A stretch of 64,000 bases of DNA from Verrucomicrobiaceae bacterium. GTDB taxonomy: Bacteria > Verrucomicrobiota > Verrucomicrobiia > Verrucomicrobiales > Verrucomicrobiaceae. Below are positions 36,640-44,314 of this stretch, one piece after another; within the stretch, counting starts at the first letter, position 1, and every line of letters begins with the position of its first letter. Both the position numbers and the translations under genes were made by a program. The notes under the pieces were generated by a model, which searched no databases, was not told the DNA's origin, and saw only the letters and a program-made list of their open reading frames with translations. Location of the stretch: positions 2,232,001 to 2,296,000 of the forward strand of contig JADJPM010000001.1 of NCBI GenBank assembly GCA_016713245.1, written 5' to 3'.

Positions 36640-38658
36640 ATGACCAAACCTCCAGACCGACAGTTCGACGTGGCCATCATCGGCGGAGGGTTTGCGGGCG
36701 TGTATTGTGCTCGCGAGTTGCTCGCCCGCACGGAGGGCACGGGGCTACGTGTTGTCGTCATCGCGAATGAGAACCACATGGTCTTCCAGCCCATGCTGCC
36801 GGAGGTCGTCGGCGGATCGCTCTCGGCGCAGCATGTGGTGAATCCCATCCGCATGATCTGCCGCGGCGCGGAGGTGCTGAAGGGCGAGGTCACGCACATC
36901 GACCTCGCCGCGGGCATCGTCACGCTCGATGGCGGCAGCGCCACGCCGCAGTTCACGGTGAGTTTTAAGCACCTCATGCTCTCGCCCGGTGCGGGTGTCG
37001 ATCTCAGCCGCATCCCCGGCATGGCCGAGCACGCGTTTCAAATGCGCAATGTGGGCGACGCCATGAAACTCCGCGCCGCCATCATCAGCCGCATGGAGGA
37101 GGCGAACCTCCTCACGAAGCCCCAGCAGCGCAAAAACCTCCTCAGCTTCATCGTCGTCGGCGGTGGCTACTCCGGCGTCGAGACCGCCGGCCAGATCCAG
37201 GACCTCATCGCCGGTGTGAGCCGCTTTTATGAAAACATTCTGCCCGGCGAGGCCAGCGTCACCCTCGTGCACAGCGGCGAGCGCCTGCTCGGCATGCTCA
37301 GTGCCAGCCTCGGCGACTACACCGGCACCTGCCTCACGAAGATGGGCGTCAAAATCGTCTTCAAATGCCGCGTGCGTGCCGTCACCGCCAGCACCGTGCA
37401 GCTCAGCGATGGCGTCAGTCTGCCCGCCAGCCTCGTCGTCTGCACCGTCGGCAATGCGCCGCATCCCATGCTCACCAGCCTCGGCGCCTGCGGAGCGCTG
37501 CCGCTCGAGCGTGGCAAGGTCATCGTCGATGCCACTGGCCTCGCGAAAGGCCTCAGCAATGTGTGGTCCGCGGGCGATTGCGCCGCGTATCCGAAAAGCG
37601 ACGGCGGCCTCTGCCCCGAGACCGCGCAGTTTGCCATGCGCCAGGGCGCTCTCGTCGGCAAAAACATCGCCGCCACCTTCGCCGGCAAAAAATTGAAGCC
37701 CTTCACCTTCACCGGCCTCGGCGAACTCGCCACCATCGGCCATCGCAAAGCTGTCGCGCAGATCCTTGGCATGCGCTTCTCCGGCCTCATCGCGTGGTTC
37801 ATGTGGCGCAGCATCTACCTCATGAAATTGCCGGGCCTCGATCGCAAACTCCGCGTCATGGCCGAGTGGACCTTCGAGCTCTTCTTCCCCCGCGACATCA
37901 ATCTCCTCACGCCCTCGTTTTCATCGCCACTCGGCGAGATGCACCTCGAGAGCGGCGACACGCTCTTCCGCTCCGGCGAGCCCGCCCGCAGCCTTTACGC
38001 CGTCAAAAAAGGCCGCGTGAACATCACCGATGCCAAAGGCGAACTCGTGAAGTCCGCCGGCCCCGGCGAGCACTTCGGCGAGCGTGCGCTGCTCGGCGAT
38101 GGCATGTGGCGCTTCGACGCCAACGCCACCGAGCCCAGCGAACTCGTCGCCATCGACGGCGAGACCTTCAAAACGCTCGTCAAAAGCATCGGCAGCCTCG
38201 ACACCCTCTTCCGCAGCACCGCGCAGCAATATCATCTCCCCGAGGAGATCCAGAAAAGTGTCGCCACCATCCCCGAGGCCACCCGCCACGCCACCGCGGG
38301 CGATGTCATGACGCGCGAGGTCGCCTCGCTCGATGCCGCCAGCAGCGTGCAGGACGCCGTCTCCGAATTCCAAGCTCACCCGCACAGCACCTATCCCGTC
38401 ACCGAGGACGGCAAAGTCATCGGCCTCCTCCGCCGCAGCATCGCCTACGAATGGCTCAAAAACCGCGGCCTCACCTGCGCCGACCAATTGAGCGCCCTCC
38501 CGCTCGCCAAGCCCTTCCTCATCCCGCCCGAAACCCCCGTCCCCGATCTCGTCGAGACCCTCATGCGCAGCGCCGTCAGCAAAGCCCTCGTCGTCGATCC
38601 CGATCAAAAACTCCTCGGCATCGTTACGCTCTTTGATCTGCTCAAAGGAGCGAGGTAG
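36640..38658 (+). CDS. NDH-2-like FAD oxidoreductase with cyclic nucleotide-binding and CBS domains
   Basis: The 672-residue protein starts with the FAD-binding GGGFAGVYCAREL (about 13-25). An NAD-binding VVGGGYSGVETAG follows near 170 and the second FAD motif NVWSAGDCAAYP near 307, the plan of type II NADH dehydrogenases. A membrane-binding hydrophobic stretch lies at about 380-400. A cyclic nucleotide-binding domain follows (SGDTLFRSGEPARSLYAVKKG, about 436-456, and GEHFGERALLGDG). A pair of CBS motifs (DVMTREVASLDAASSVQDAV, and a second at about 613-665) ends it. The sensor domains suggest allosteric control by nucleotides. It has no signal peptide. Confidence 0.9.
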   Translation: MTKPPDRQFDVAIIGGGFAGVYCARELLARTEGTGLRVVVIANENHMVFQPMLPEVVGGSLSAQHVVNPIRMICRGAEVLKGEVTHIDLAAGIVTLDGGSATPQFTVSFKHLMLSPGAGVDLSRIPGMAEHAFQMRNVGDAMKLRAAIISRMEEANLLTKPQQRKNLLSFIVVGGGYSGVETAGQIQDLIAGVSRFYENILPGEASVTLVHSGERLLGMLSASLGDYTGTCLTKMGVKIVFKCRVRAVTASTVQLSDGVSLPASLVVCTVGNAPHPMLTSLGACGALPLERGKVIVDATGLAKGLSNVWSAGDCAAYPKSDGGLCPETAQFAMRQGALVGKNIAATFAGKKLKPFTFTGLGELATIGHRKAVAQILGMRFSGLIAWFMWRSIYLMKLPGLDRKLRVMAEWTFELFFPRDINLLTPSFSSPLGEMHLESGDTLFRSGEPARSLYAVKKGRVNITDAKGELVKSAGPGEHFGERALLGDGMWRFDANATEPSELVAIDGETFKTLVKSIGSLDTLFRSTAQQYHLPEEIQKSVATIPEATRHATAGDVMTREVASLDAASSVQDAVSEFQAHPHSTYPVTEDGKVIGLLRRSIAYEWLKNRGLTCADQLSALPLAKPFLIPPETPVPDLVETLMRSAVSKALVVDPDQKLLGIVTLFDLLKGAR

Positions 38659-38666
38659 CCTTTCCA

Positions 38667-38765
38667 TGGAGCGCGAGTATAGCGAAGCCTACTCGCCACG
38701 ATGCGACACGAAGTCCCGCGCATTTCCAAACCGTGGCGAGTGGTCTTCGACACACTCGCGCTCCA
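38667..38765. repeat. REPIN-like palindromic element, family C
   Basis: Two 34-bp arms (38667-38700 and 38732-38765) are inverted copies with 29 of 34 positions matching, separated by 31 bases. Several mismatches lie in the middle of the arms. It fills the gap between two convergent genes and could act as a terminator for both. Confidence 0.75.
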
Positions 38766-38772
38766 CCTCGCG

Positions 38773-39723
38773 TCAGTCTTTGAGCGTGCTCACCGGCTTC
38801 AACGCCCCACGCCAAGCCAAAAGCCCGCAGAGTCCAAATCCAAACGCATTCAGCGTGCCATGGATCATCCACATCTGCGGCATCGTCAGCGCCCAATTCG
38901 GCACCACATGCCGCAAACCGAATCCCATCGCCAAAACCATCGCGGAGAGCAGCGAAATGCCTGAAATCACAAAACCCGCTCTCACCAGCCAACCGTACTG
39001 TTTTTCCATGCCTCGCCGAATCTGCGAAACCGCCACGCCAAGCGCCCCCAACACCAAAACCGTCACCCCAAACGGCTCCACGAACCTCAACACGCCAAAG
39101 TGCGTGCAAGTGATCCCCGCCGCCACCAGCGGCACACCGGCCAGAATCGCCACACACGAAAACTGCGTCCAGCATCCCGGCGCTGCCTTCGCATTCAGCC
39201 CTGCCATTAGCGGCAGCGTGAACCCCGCATGATGAAAATGGGCCGCCGTGAGCAGCACGATCAGCGGATCGAAACCGAAAGGCGTCCAGTTCGCTCGTTG
39301 TGCGACGAGCCATGCGGCCCCGATGGCAGGAAAGATGAACGCAAAGTCGAAACAGAGCTGTCCCGGCGTCTTAATCGGAAGCTGTCGCCAGGTCAGCATC
39401 ACATCGAATAACACCGCCAGTCGAATAATGAACCAAGGAACAGCGTAAGCGGACGAAACCATGGAAGGCGGGTTCAGAAAACTGATCGCGAGCAAGGTGC
39501 TCGCGATTGCATGCGGAGCCACCATCTTGCCCCAGCCCGAGATTCCAAGTCGGAAGCGTTCGCCAATTCGGATCAGCAACAACGGCGAAAGCATGAGCAA
39601 CGCGACCACCCAGAGGGAGATTTGGATTTGTGTATCCCAAAGCCACGTCATGAATGCCAAAAGCAGCAGACCGCCGAGAACCTCGACCCAAAACCATTTT
39701 TCAGCATTTCTTGAGTCACTCAT
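38773..39723 (-). CDS. yndJ: YndJ-family membrane protein
   Basis: The 316-residue protein has about nine hydrophobic segments and matches the YndJ family: LLTAAHFHHAGFTLPLMAGL near 165 and MIHGTLNAFGFGLCGLLAW near the end. The start MSDSRNAEKWF overlaps the stop of the DUF1990 gene (ATGA). Some Firmicutes carry DUF1990 and YndJ adjacent or fused, which supports the pairing. The function is unknown; the His pairs suggest a metal or ligand site in the membrane. Confidence 0.8.
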   Translation of the reverse strand: MSDSRNAEKWFWVEVLGGLLLLAFMTWLWDTQIQISLWVVALLMLSPLLLIRIGERFRLGISGWGKMVAPHAIASTLLAISFLNPPSMVSSAYAVPWFIIRLAVLFDVMLTWRQLPIKTPGQLCFDFAFIFPAIGAAWLVAQRANWTPFGFDPLIVLLTAAHFHHAGFTLPLMAGLNAKAAPGCWTQFSCVAILAGVPLVAAGITCTHFGVLRFVEPFGVTVLVLGALGVAVSQIRRGMEKQYGWLVRAGFVISGISLLSAMVLAMGFGLRHVVPNWALTMPQMWMIHGTLNAFGFGLCGLLAWRGALKPVSTLKD

Positions 39724-40370
39724 AGCTTCATCCTCCTCTGCGAATCCCGCACAAACCGGCACTGCCACCACCGCGCCAGCGGAAAGCCAAGCCATGCCAT
39801 CCAGTGCCGTGGATGCGAAAACGCACGGATCACATACCACACACTGCCATTGGGCCGTTTCTCGACGGCGAACAACTCCTCGCCGCACTCTGCGTGCTCC
39901 GGCAGCGTGCCATAGACGAAGCCGTGCGTCGTCGCCGAGTCACAGCGGCGCAGGATGCGGCACGGATTCACCCACCACAGGCCGCCGATGCGCGTTACCA
40001 TCGCCACGATGTCTCCCGGCTGCTGATTTCTTCCTTGCTCGATTTCGCCGCAGAGGGGCAAAGAGGCAGAGGACGCCGAGTTTGGAACCAGCTCCCATCT
40101 CTGCGCCCTTTGCTCCTCTGCCCCTCTGCTGCAAACCGAGCTTTCTTTAGGCACCAACCGCGCCACCTCCGCCCATTCGGGAAACATTACCCACGCATCC
40201 AGCGCCTCACAGGCCTTCCGCCACACCTCCGCGCCCTCTCCCAGCCGCACCGCATGCTCGTCGGCGATGAATCCCTCGCGCAACGGCGGCGTGTAGCTCA
40301 ATGGCGCATCCCTCCACGACTCCAACAAGCCACGCAGGCTCTCAGGGGATGGTTTTTGCACGCTGAGCAT
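39720..40370 (-). CDS. DUF1990-family protein with inserted palindrome
   Basis: The protein is 216 residues. DUF1990 features are ALDAWVMFPEWAEV near 55, GDIVAMVTRIGGLWWVNPCRI near 120, FVYGTLPEHAECGEELFAVEK near 150 and a WYVIRAFSHP segment. Between about residues 76 and 110 there is an Arg/Ser/Glu-rich stretch not expected in the family, encoded by the palindromic element at 40038-40142; the frame is kept. It is coupled to yndJ by an ATGA overlap. The function is unknown. Confidence 0.82.
   Translation of the reverse strand: MLSVQKPSPESLRGLLESWRDAPLSYTPPLREGFIADEHAVRLGEGAEVWRKACEALDAWVMFPEWAEVARLVPKESSVCSRGAEEQRAQRWELVPNSASSASLPLCGEIEQGRNQQPGDIVAMVTRIGGLWWVNPCRILRRCDSATTHGFVYGTLPEHAECGEELFAVEKRPNGSVWYVIRAFSHPRHWMAWLGFPLARWWQCRFVRDSQRRMKL
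40038..40142. repeat. Palindromic element in frame inside the DUF1990 gene
   Basis: The outer arms (about 40038-40060 and 40118-40142) are inverted copies with a few mismatches and one gap; each contains GCAGAGGGGCA or its complement. The interior holds further AGAGGC/CCTCT-rich sequence. The element is about 105 bp, so it adds roughly 35 codons without a stop. Confidence 0.65.
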
Positions 40371-40496
40371 CGCGCATTATGGAGCGCCGATAAGGCGTCG
40401 GCAAAATCAGAATGCATCTTCAGGTAACTTCACTCCGCGATTGCCAGCACGCAGGCCGCGACGATGCTGGCGCGCCCTCGCCCTTCACTCATTGCC

Positions 40497-41251
40497 ATGA
40501 AAACTCATCTGCTCACCTCGCTCAGCCTTCTCCTCACCAGCCTCGGCGCCTTCGCCCAGGCCAAGACGCTCTACTTTGAGCACAAAACCGCCGAGCAGGA
40601 GACCCAGGTCTCCCTCTATGTTGAGGAGGGCTTCGTCAGCGGCACCGAGTACTCCGGCGTGCCAGAAAAGACAGCGCCTACGGGGAGATCACCGGCACCG
40701 TGCGCAAAGACGGCCTCCTCCATGTGACCTTCAACTACACCATCGAAAGCTCCCGCCAGTCTGAGGAGCAGATTCTCAAGCTCGATGGCGACAAACTCTT
40801 CATCGGCGAAGGTGAGCTAGAGGAGCGTGGGCCCGGCCAGATGGTGCTGAAGGATCGCGAGAAGGTGAAATTCACCCAGGCTCTCAAACAGTTGCCACTG
40901 AGCGAGCCCGAGCTCGATACCCCCGAAGCCAAGGCCATCACCCAGCTCCTGCAAGAGCCTGTGGCAAAGCTCGCCGGCGTGCCCGTGACCTTTGACGGCC
41001 TCGTGCGTATCTCCGGTGATTGGGCGCTCTATATTGGCCCTGTCACTGCTGTGGAAGGCAAGCAGCCGAAGGATGAAGAAATCGCCAAGAAGCTCAACGA
41101 GCGCCAGTTCCAGGCGATCTTGAAAAAGGATGATAAAGGCGGCTGGAAAGTCCTTCGCTCGGCCTTTGCCTCGGAAGACGGCTACTTTGACTATGAAGGT
41201 GAATACGAGGAAACCCCGTGGCAGCTCACCGATGGCCTTGAGGAGCATTGA
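40497..41251 (+). pseudogene. Exported protein gene broken by a one-base frameshift
   Basis: The first part (40497 to about 40668) encodes a signal peptide (MKTHLLTSLSLLLTSLGAFA) and a beta-rich stretch ending at YSGVPE. The coherent frame then continues one base off, as KDSAYGEITGTVRKDGLLHV, to a stop at 41251. The shift is at an AAAA run (40666-40669), where one A is probably missing. The restored product would be about 251 residues. The C-terminal half is acidic with FEGEYE-like repeats (DYEGEYEETPW). I recognise no family. A sequencing error in a homopolymer is as likely as true decay. Confidence 0.7.
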
Positions 41252-41276
41252 TCGTCCAACTCATTCACTCGCGCCC

Positions 41277-41939
41277 ATGGCTGCTCCCCTTCGCGCCGTC
41301 ATCTTCGACTTCGACGGCCTCATCGTTGATACCGAAAGCACCGGTTACCACACCTGGAGAGAAATCTTTGCCGAGCACGGCCACGACCTGCCTGTGGAGC
41401 GCTATGCGCAGGCGGTTGGCACGGATTTTATCACCGGCGTCTATGACCCGAAGCGCGATCTCGAAGAGCTCACCGGTCGCGCCTTCGACTGGGAGGCCGT
41501 CGAAATCGCCCGCAAGACCCACGAGCGCGAGCTGCGCCAGCACTTGCACCTTCTTCCTGGTGTCGCCGACCGGCTTCAAGAAGCTGACGCCCTCGGCCTG
41601 CGCATCGCCATCGCCTCCAGCAGCCCGCGCACCTGGATCGACTCGTGGATGGACCAGCTCGGCCTGCACGATCACTTCCATCACATCTCCACCGTCGATG
41701 ACACCGGCAAGGTGAAGCCGGATCCCTCGCTCTTTCTTCATGCCGCCGAAAAACTCGGCGTGAAGCCTGAGGAGGCTGTCATCTTTGAAGACTCGCTCAA
41801 TGGCCTCCGCGCCGCTATGGCCGCCGGCATCCGCTGCGTCGTCGCCCCCGGACCCATGACACGACATCTCGACTTCGAAGGCGCATGGAAGCGCGTTGAG
41901 TCCCTAGCGCATGTCACGCTCAAAGAGCTGATGGCCTAG
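41277..41939 (+). CDS. HAD-IA family hydrolase (beta-phosphoglucomutase/phosphatase-like)
   Basis: The 220-residue protein has the HAD motifs: DFDGLIVDTE (motif I, with nucleophile Asp), SSSPRTWID (motif II Ser), KPDPSLF (motif III Lys) and FEDSLNGLRAA (motif IV). A four-helix cap lies between I and II. The group includes phosphoglycolate phosphatases and beta-phosphoglucomutases; the substrate is not evident. The upstream in-frame extension into the previous gene was rejected. Confidence 0.92.
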   Translation: MAAPLRAVIFDFDGLIVDTESTGYHTWREIFAEHGHDLPVERYAQAVGTDFITGVYDPKRDLEELTGRAFDWEAVEIARKTHERELRQHLHLLPGVADRLQEADALGLRIAIASSSPRTWIDSWMDQLGLHDHFHHISTVDDTGKVKPDPSLFLHAAEKLGVKPEEAVIFEDSLNGLRAAMAAGIRCVVAPGPMTRHLDFEGAWKRVESLAHVTLKELMA

Positions 41940-42243
41940 GCACCTCGGTGGGCTCATTCAAAAGTGGCTGGGTATCACCACGGCGCGGTACACGCTCGAA
42001 TCGTCGCGCCAAATTGGGAGCTCGTGTCGTTCAGCTGTAAGGCAGCCCCTTCTCGGCGCTGGAGACGTTTTGCACGGCGCATGAACTTGATGGGAGAGGC
42101 TGGAGTCGTAGCGACGGGCGTCAGCACGTCGGGCATCGGATGGCCGTGGGACCGGAAAACTCACGTTTTCCGCTACGGGCGTGTTTTCGCCAACATCCGG
42201 GCGAAGGGTTTGCAGCGGCCCGAACGCGTCGTAACGATGGCCG
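41940..42243. other. Intergenic region with hairpins
   Basis: I find no convincing gene. A perfect 8-bp inverted repeat (CGGAAAAC, 42153-42160, and GTTTTCCG, 42165-42172) and a GACGGGCGTCAGCACGTC-type imperfect hairpin lie here, suggesting decayed REP-like elements. Confidence 0.5.
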
Positions 42244-42540
42244 ATGACCACCCCCGAACTCACCCAGCGCCTTCGCGAAAATGCGTGGATTGGCGATGCC
42301 GTGCTGGAGCTTTATGTGCGCTCCCACATCCTGCGCACGCATGGCAAAGTGGATGCGGAGATGAAGACCCGCTTCACCTGCAATCAATTCCTCTCCTGTC
42401 ACGGCAATCCCACGGCCGTCGAGGCCGAGATCGGCGTCATCTATCAAAAGGACGGCCTCGAGGCCGCCTTTGCGTGGATTCGCGAGACACTGGAGCCGCT
42501 CTTCCTGAAGCAGGAGGCCAAAAGATCGCGGAGAGAGTAG
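42244..42540 (+). CDS. Ribonuclease III-like (Mini-III type) protein
   Basis: The 98-residue protein has the RNase III-like signature NAWIGDAVLELYVRSHIL, where GDAVLE resembles the catalytic GDAVYE/GDSVLE of RNase III and Mini-III. A helix with FTCNQFLSCHGNPTAVEAEIGVIYQKDG follows. It lacks a dsRNA-binding domain, as Mini-III does; Mini-III trims 23S rRNA ends in Firmicutes. It is shorter than usual (about 130) and could be a diverged relative. Confidence 0.72.
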   Translation: MTTPELTQRLRENAWIGDAVLELYVRSHILRTHGKVDAEMKTRFTCNQFLSCHGNPTAVEAEIGVIYQKDGLEAAFAWIRETLEPLFLKQEAKRSRRE

Positions 42541-42570
42541 TCCGAACCTGTCATCATGCCGCTGAAGGCA

Positions 42571-42718
42571 TGCAAAGTGGAACAGGTTTGCAACCTGTTC
42601 ATGCCAATGTGAGGAGCAAGAAGGCGCTGCTAGCATCACTGCGCGGTGTTTCGAGCGGTTTTGGAGCACTCGCGTCCGACTCCCTCCGTCGGCACAGGTT
42701 GCAAACCTGTGCCACTTT
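42571..42718. repeat. REPIN-like doublet of AACAGGTT/AACCTGTT palindromes
   Basis: Two palindromes lie about 110 bp apart: GAACAGGTT-TGC-AACCTGTTC (42580-42600) and GGCACAGGTT-GCA-AACCTGTGCC (42691-42713). Including flanks (AAAGTGG at 42574 and CCACTTTCT after the second), the two are inverted copies of one unit, the plan of a REPIN. It fills the gap between two convergent genes. Confidence 0.75.
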
Positions 42719-42739
42719 CTTTGCGCTTCGCTCCCCGGC

Positions 42740-44179
42740 TTACACCAGCCCCGGAATAGGCGAGCCCATGTAGAGCGTGTGCGGCCGACCGGTGAAGTCC
42801 TTCCAGATGGTTTCGCGGGGCAGGCCAAGGGCCTCGTAGATAGTTGCGGCGAGGTTTTCGGGGGATTGCGGATCGCTGATGGGATAGCCGGCGATTTTGT
42901 CGCTGGCACCAATGACGCGCCCGCCCTTCACACCGCCTCCGGCGAGCATCACGCTTTGCACATGCGCCCAGTGATCGCGGCCGGGCAGGGCGGTTTTGGA
43001 GATGCTGGTGATCTTCGGCGTGCGGCCAAACTCGCTGCCCATGACGATCAGCGTGTCATCGAGCTGACCGCTGGCATCGAGATCCTCAATGAGGGCGCTC
43101 ACGGCCTGATCCATCGGTGGCAGGAGGTAGTTTTTGAGATTGCCCCACGCGGCTTGGTGCGTGTCCCAGCTCTCGTTGTTGCCCAGATTCACCTGGATCA
43201 TGCGCACGCCGCTGTCGATCAAGCGGCGGGCCATGAGCAGCGACCAGCCAAAGCTGTGCCGGCCATACCGATCGAGCCATTTGGGATCGACTTTCTCCAG
43301 GCTGAAGGCGTCATGCACGCTGCGATTGCCGAGGAGAGAGACGGCAGCGCCGCGATAGCTGTCGAAGGATTCATCGCCCGCGAGCTTGGCGAGGTTGTCC
43401 GTTTGTTTTTCGAGTGAATCACGCAGGGAGACGCGGTCGAGCACGCGGTCGAGGGTGAGCCCCTGCGGCAGCGAGAGATGCGGTGCCTGGAATTTGAGCG
43501 CGGCATCCTTTTCAAAGCCGCGCTCGTGGTGAAACAGGTAGCTCGGGAAGGCTCCATAGTGGTCCGGATGATATGGCGACATCTCCAGGAACCACGGATC
43601 ATGCTGGGCACCAAGCGTGCCGCCGAATTGGCCTGCCAGCGTGCGTCCGCTGCGATGCACCAGCTTGTCCGGCAGCACGATGGCGGGCGGGAGATTGTCC
43701 TTCCGACGTGGCAGCAGGGCGGTGGCGAGCGCGGCGATGCCGGGGTGATCGGACTTCTTCGGCTTCGTGGGATCAAAGCCGAGCGGCATGTCGCTGCGCC
43801 CCGTGAGCATCACATGATGGCCCTGCGAGTGCTCGCTGTGCGGATGGGTGAGCGAGCGGACGAGCGACCACTTTTCCGAGAGGCGGGCCAGTTTGGGCAG
43901 ATGCTCGCAAATGTGCAGGCCGGGGGTGCGGGTGCGGATGGGCTTGAACTCGCCACGGAACTCCATCGGCGCGTCCGGCTTCATATCGAAGCTCTCCTGC
44001 TGCGCCAGCCCGCCACTGAGGAAGATGTAGATGACCGACTTCGCCCGAGGGGCGGCAGCCGGCGCCGCCATGGCCTGCAAGGCGCTGAGGTGGTTCATGC
44101 CGAGCCCCAGCAAACTCACCGCCCCCGCCTGGAGGACCTCACGGCGGGAAAAGGGATGCGCTGGATGCGGGAATGACAT
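42740..44179 (-). CDS. DUF1501 Tat-exported protein
   Basis: The 479-residue protein starts MSFPHPAHPFSRREVLQAG, a Tat signal (SRREVLQAGAVSLLGLG). The DUF1501 domain has FLSGGLAQQESFDMKPDAP near 52, GHHVMLTGRSD near 120, VIMGSEFGRTPKI-type motif (MGSEFGRTP near 390), and LPGRDHWAHVQSVMLAGGG near 405. The variant with LSGGLAQQESFD rather than PSQLDLFD marks a second subgroup from the copies at 8696 and 55587. It is divergent from the VWA gene at 44315 and not next to a DUF1553 gene. Confidence 0.92.
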   Translation of the reverse strand: MSFPHPAHPFSRREVLQAGAVSLLGLGMNHLSALQAMAAPAAAPRAKSVIYIFLSGGLAQQESFDMKPDAPMEFRGEFKPIRTRTPGLHICEHLPKLARLSEKWSLVRSLTHPHSEHSQGHHVMLTGRSDMPLGFDPTKPKKSDHPGIAALATALLPRRKDNLPPAIVLPDKLVHRSGRTLAGQFGGTLGAQHDPWFLEMSPYHPDHYGAFPSYLFHHERGFEKDAALKFQAPHLSLPQGLTLDRVLDRVSLRDSLEKQTDNLAKLAGDESFDSYRGAAVSLLGNRSVHDAFSLEKVDPKWLDRYGRHSFGWSLLMARRLIDSGVRMIQVNLGNNESWDTHQAAWGNLKNYLLPPMDQAVSALIEDLDASGQLDDTLIVMGSEFGRTPKITSISKTALPGRDHWAHVQSVMLAGGGVKGGRVIGASDKIAGYPISDPQSPENLAATIYEALGLPRETIWKDFTGRPHTLYMGSPIPGLV

Positions 44180-44276
44180 GCGAGGGAGAGTACGCCGGGC
44201 CGAGGGAGGGTTTTTCCGGGGAGTGAAAGGGGAACACCCCGTTTGAATTCCACGCCATGCCGCCGAAAGCATCGGG

Positions 44277-44310
44277 CAACTTGAAACCTTGAACTTGGAA
44301 CCTTGAACTG
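44277..44310. repeat. CTTGAA-type degenerate repeat in a divergent promoter region
   Basis: Overlapping CTTGAAC/CTTGGAACC units lie just before the VWA gene start. The same class (CTTGAAAC/CCTGAAAC) recurs at 50987-51020 and 51446-51479 around hicBA. Confidence 0.6.
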
Positions 44311-44314
44311 ACTC

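Noticed and set aside
41964..42773. 269-codon plus-strand frame after the HAD gene
   Set aside because: It spans hairpins, the Mini-III gene in another frame and the REPIN; no domain and poor start.
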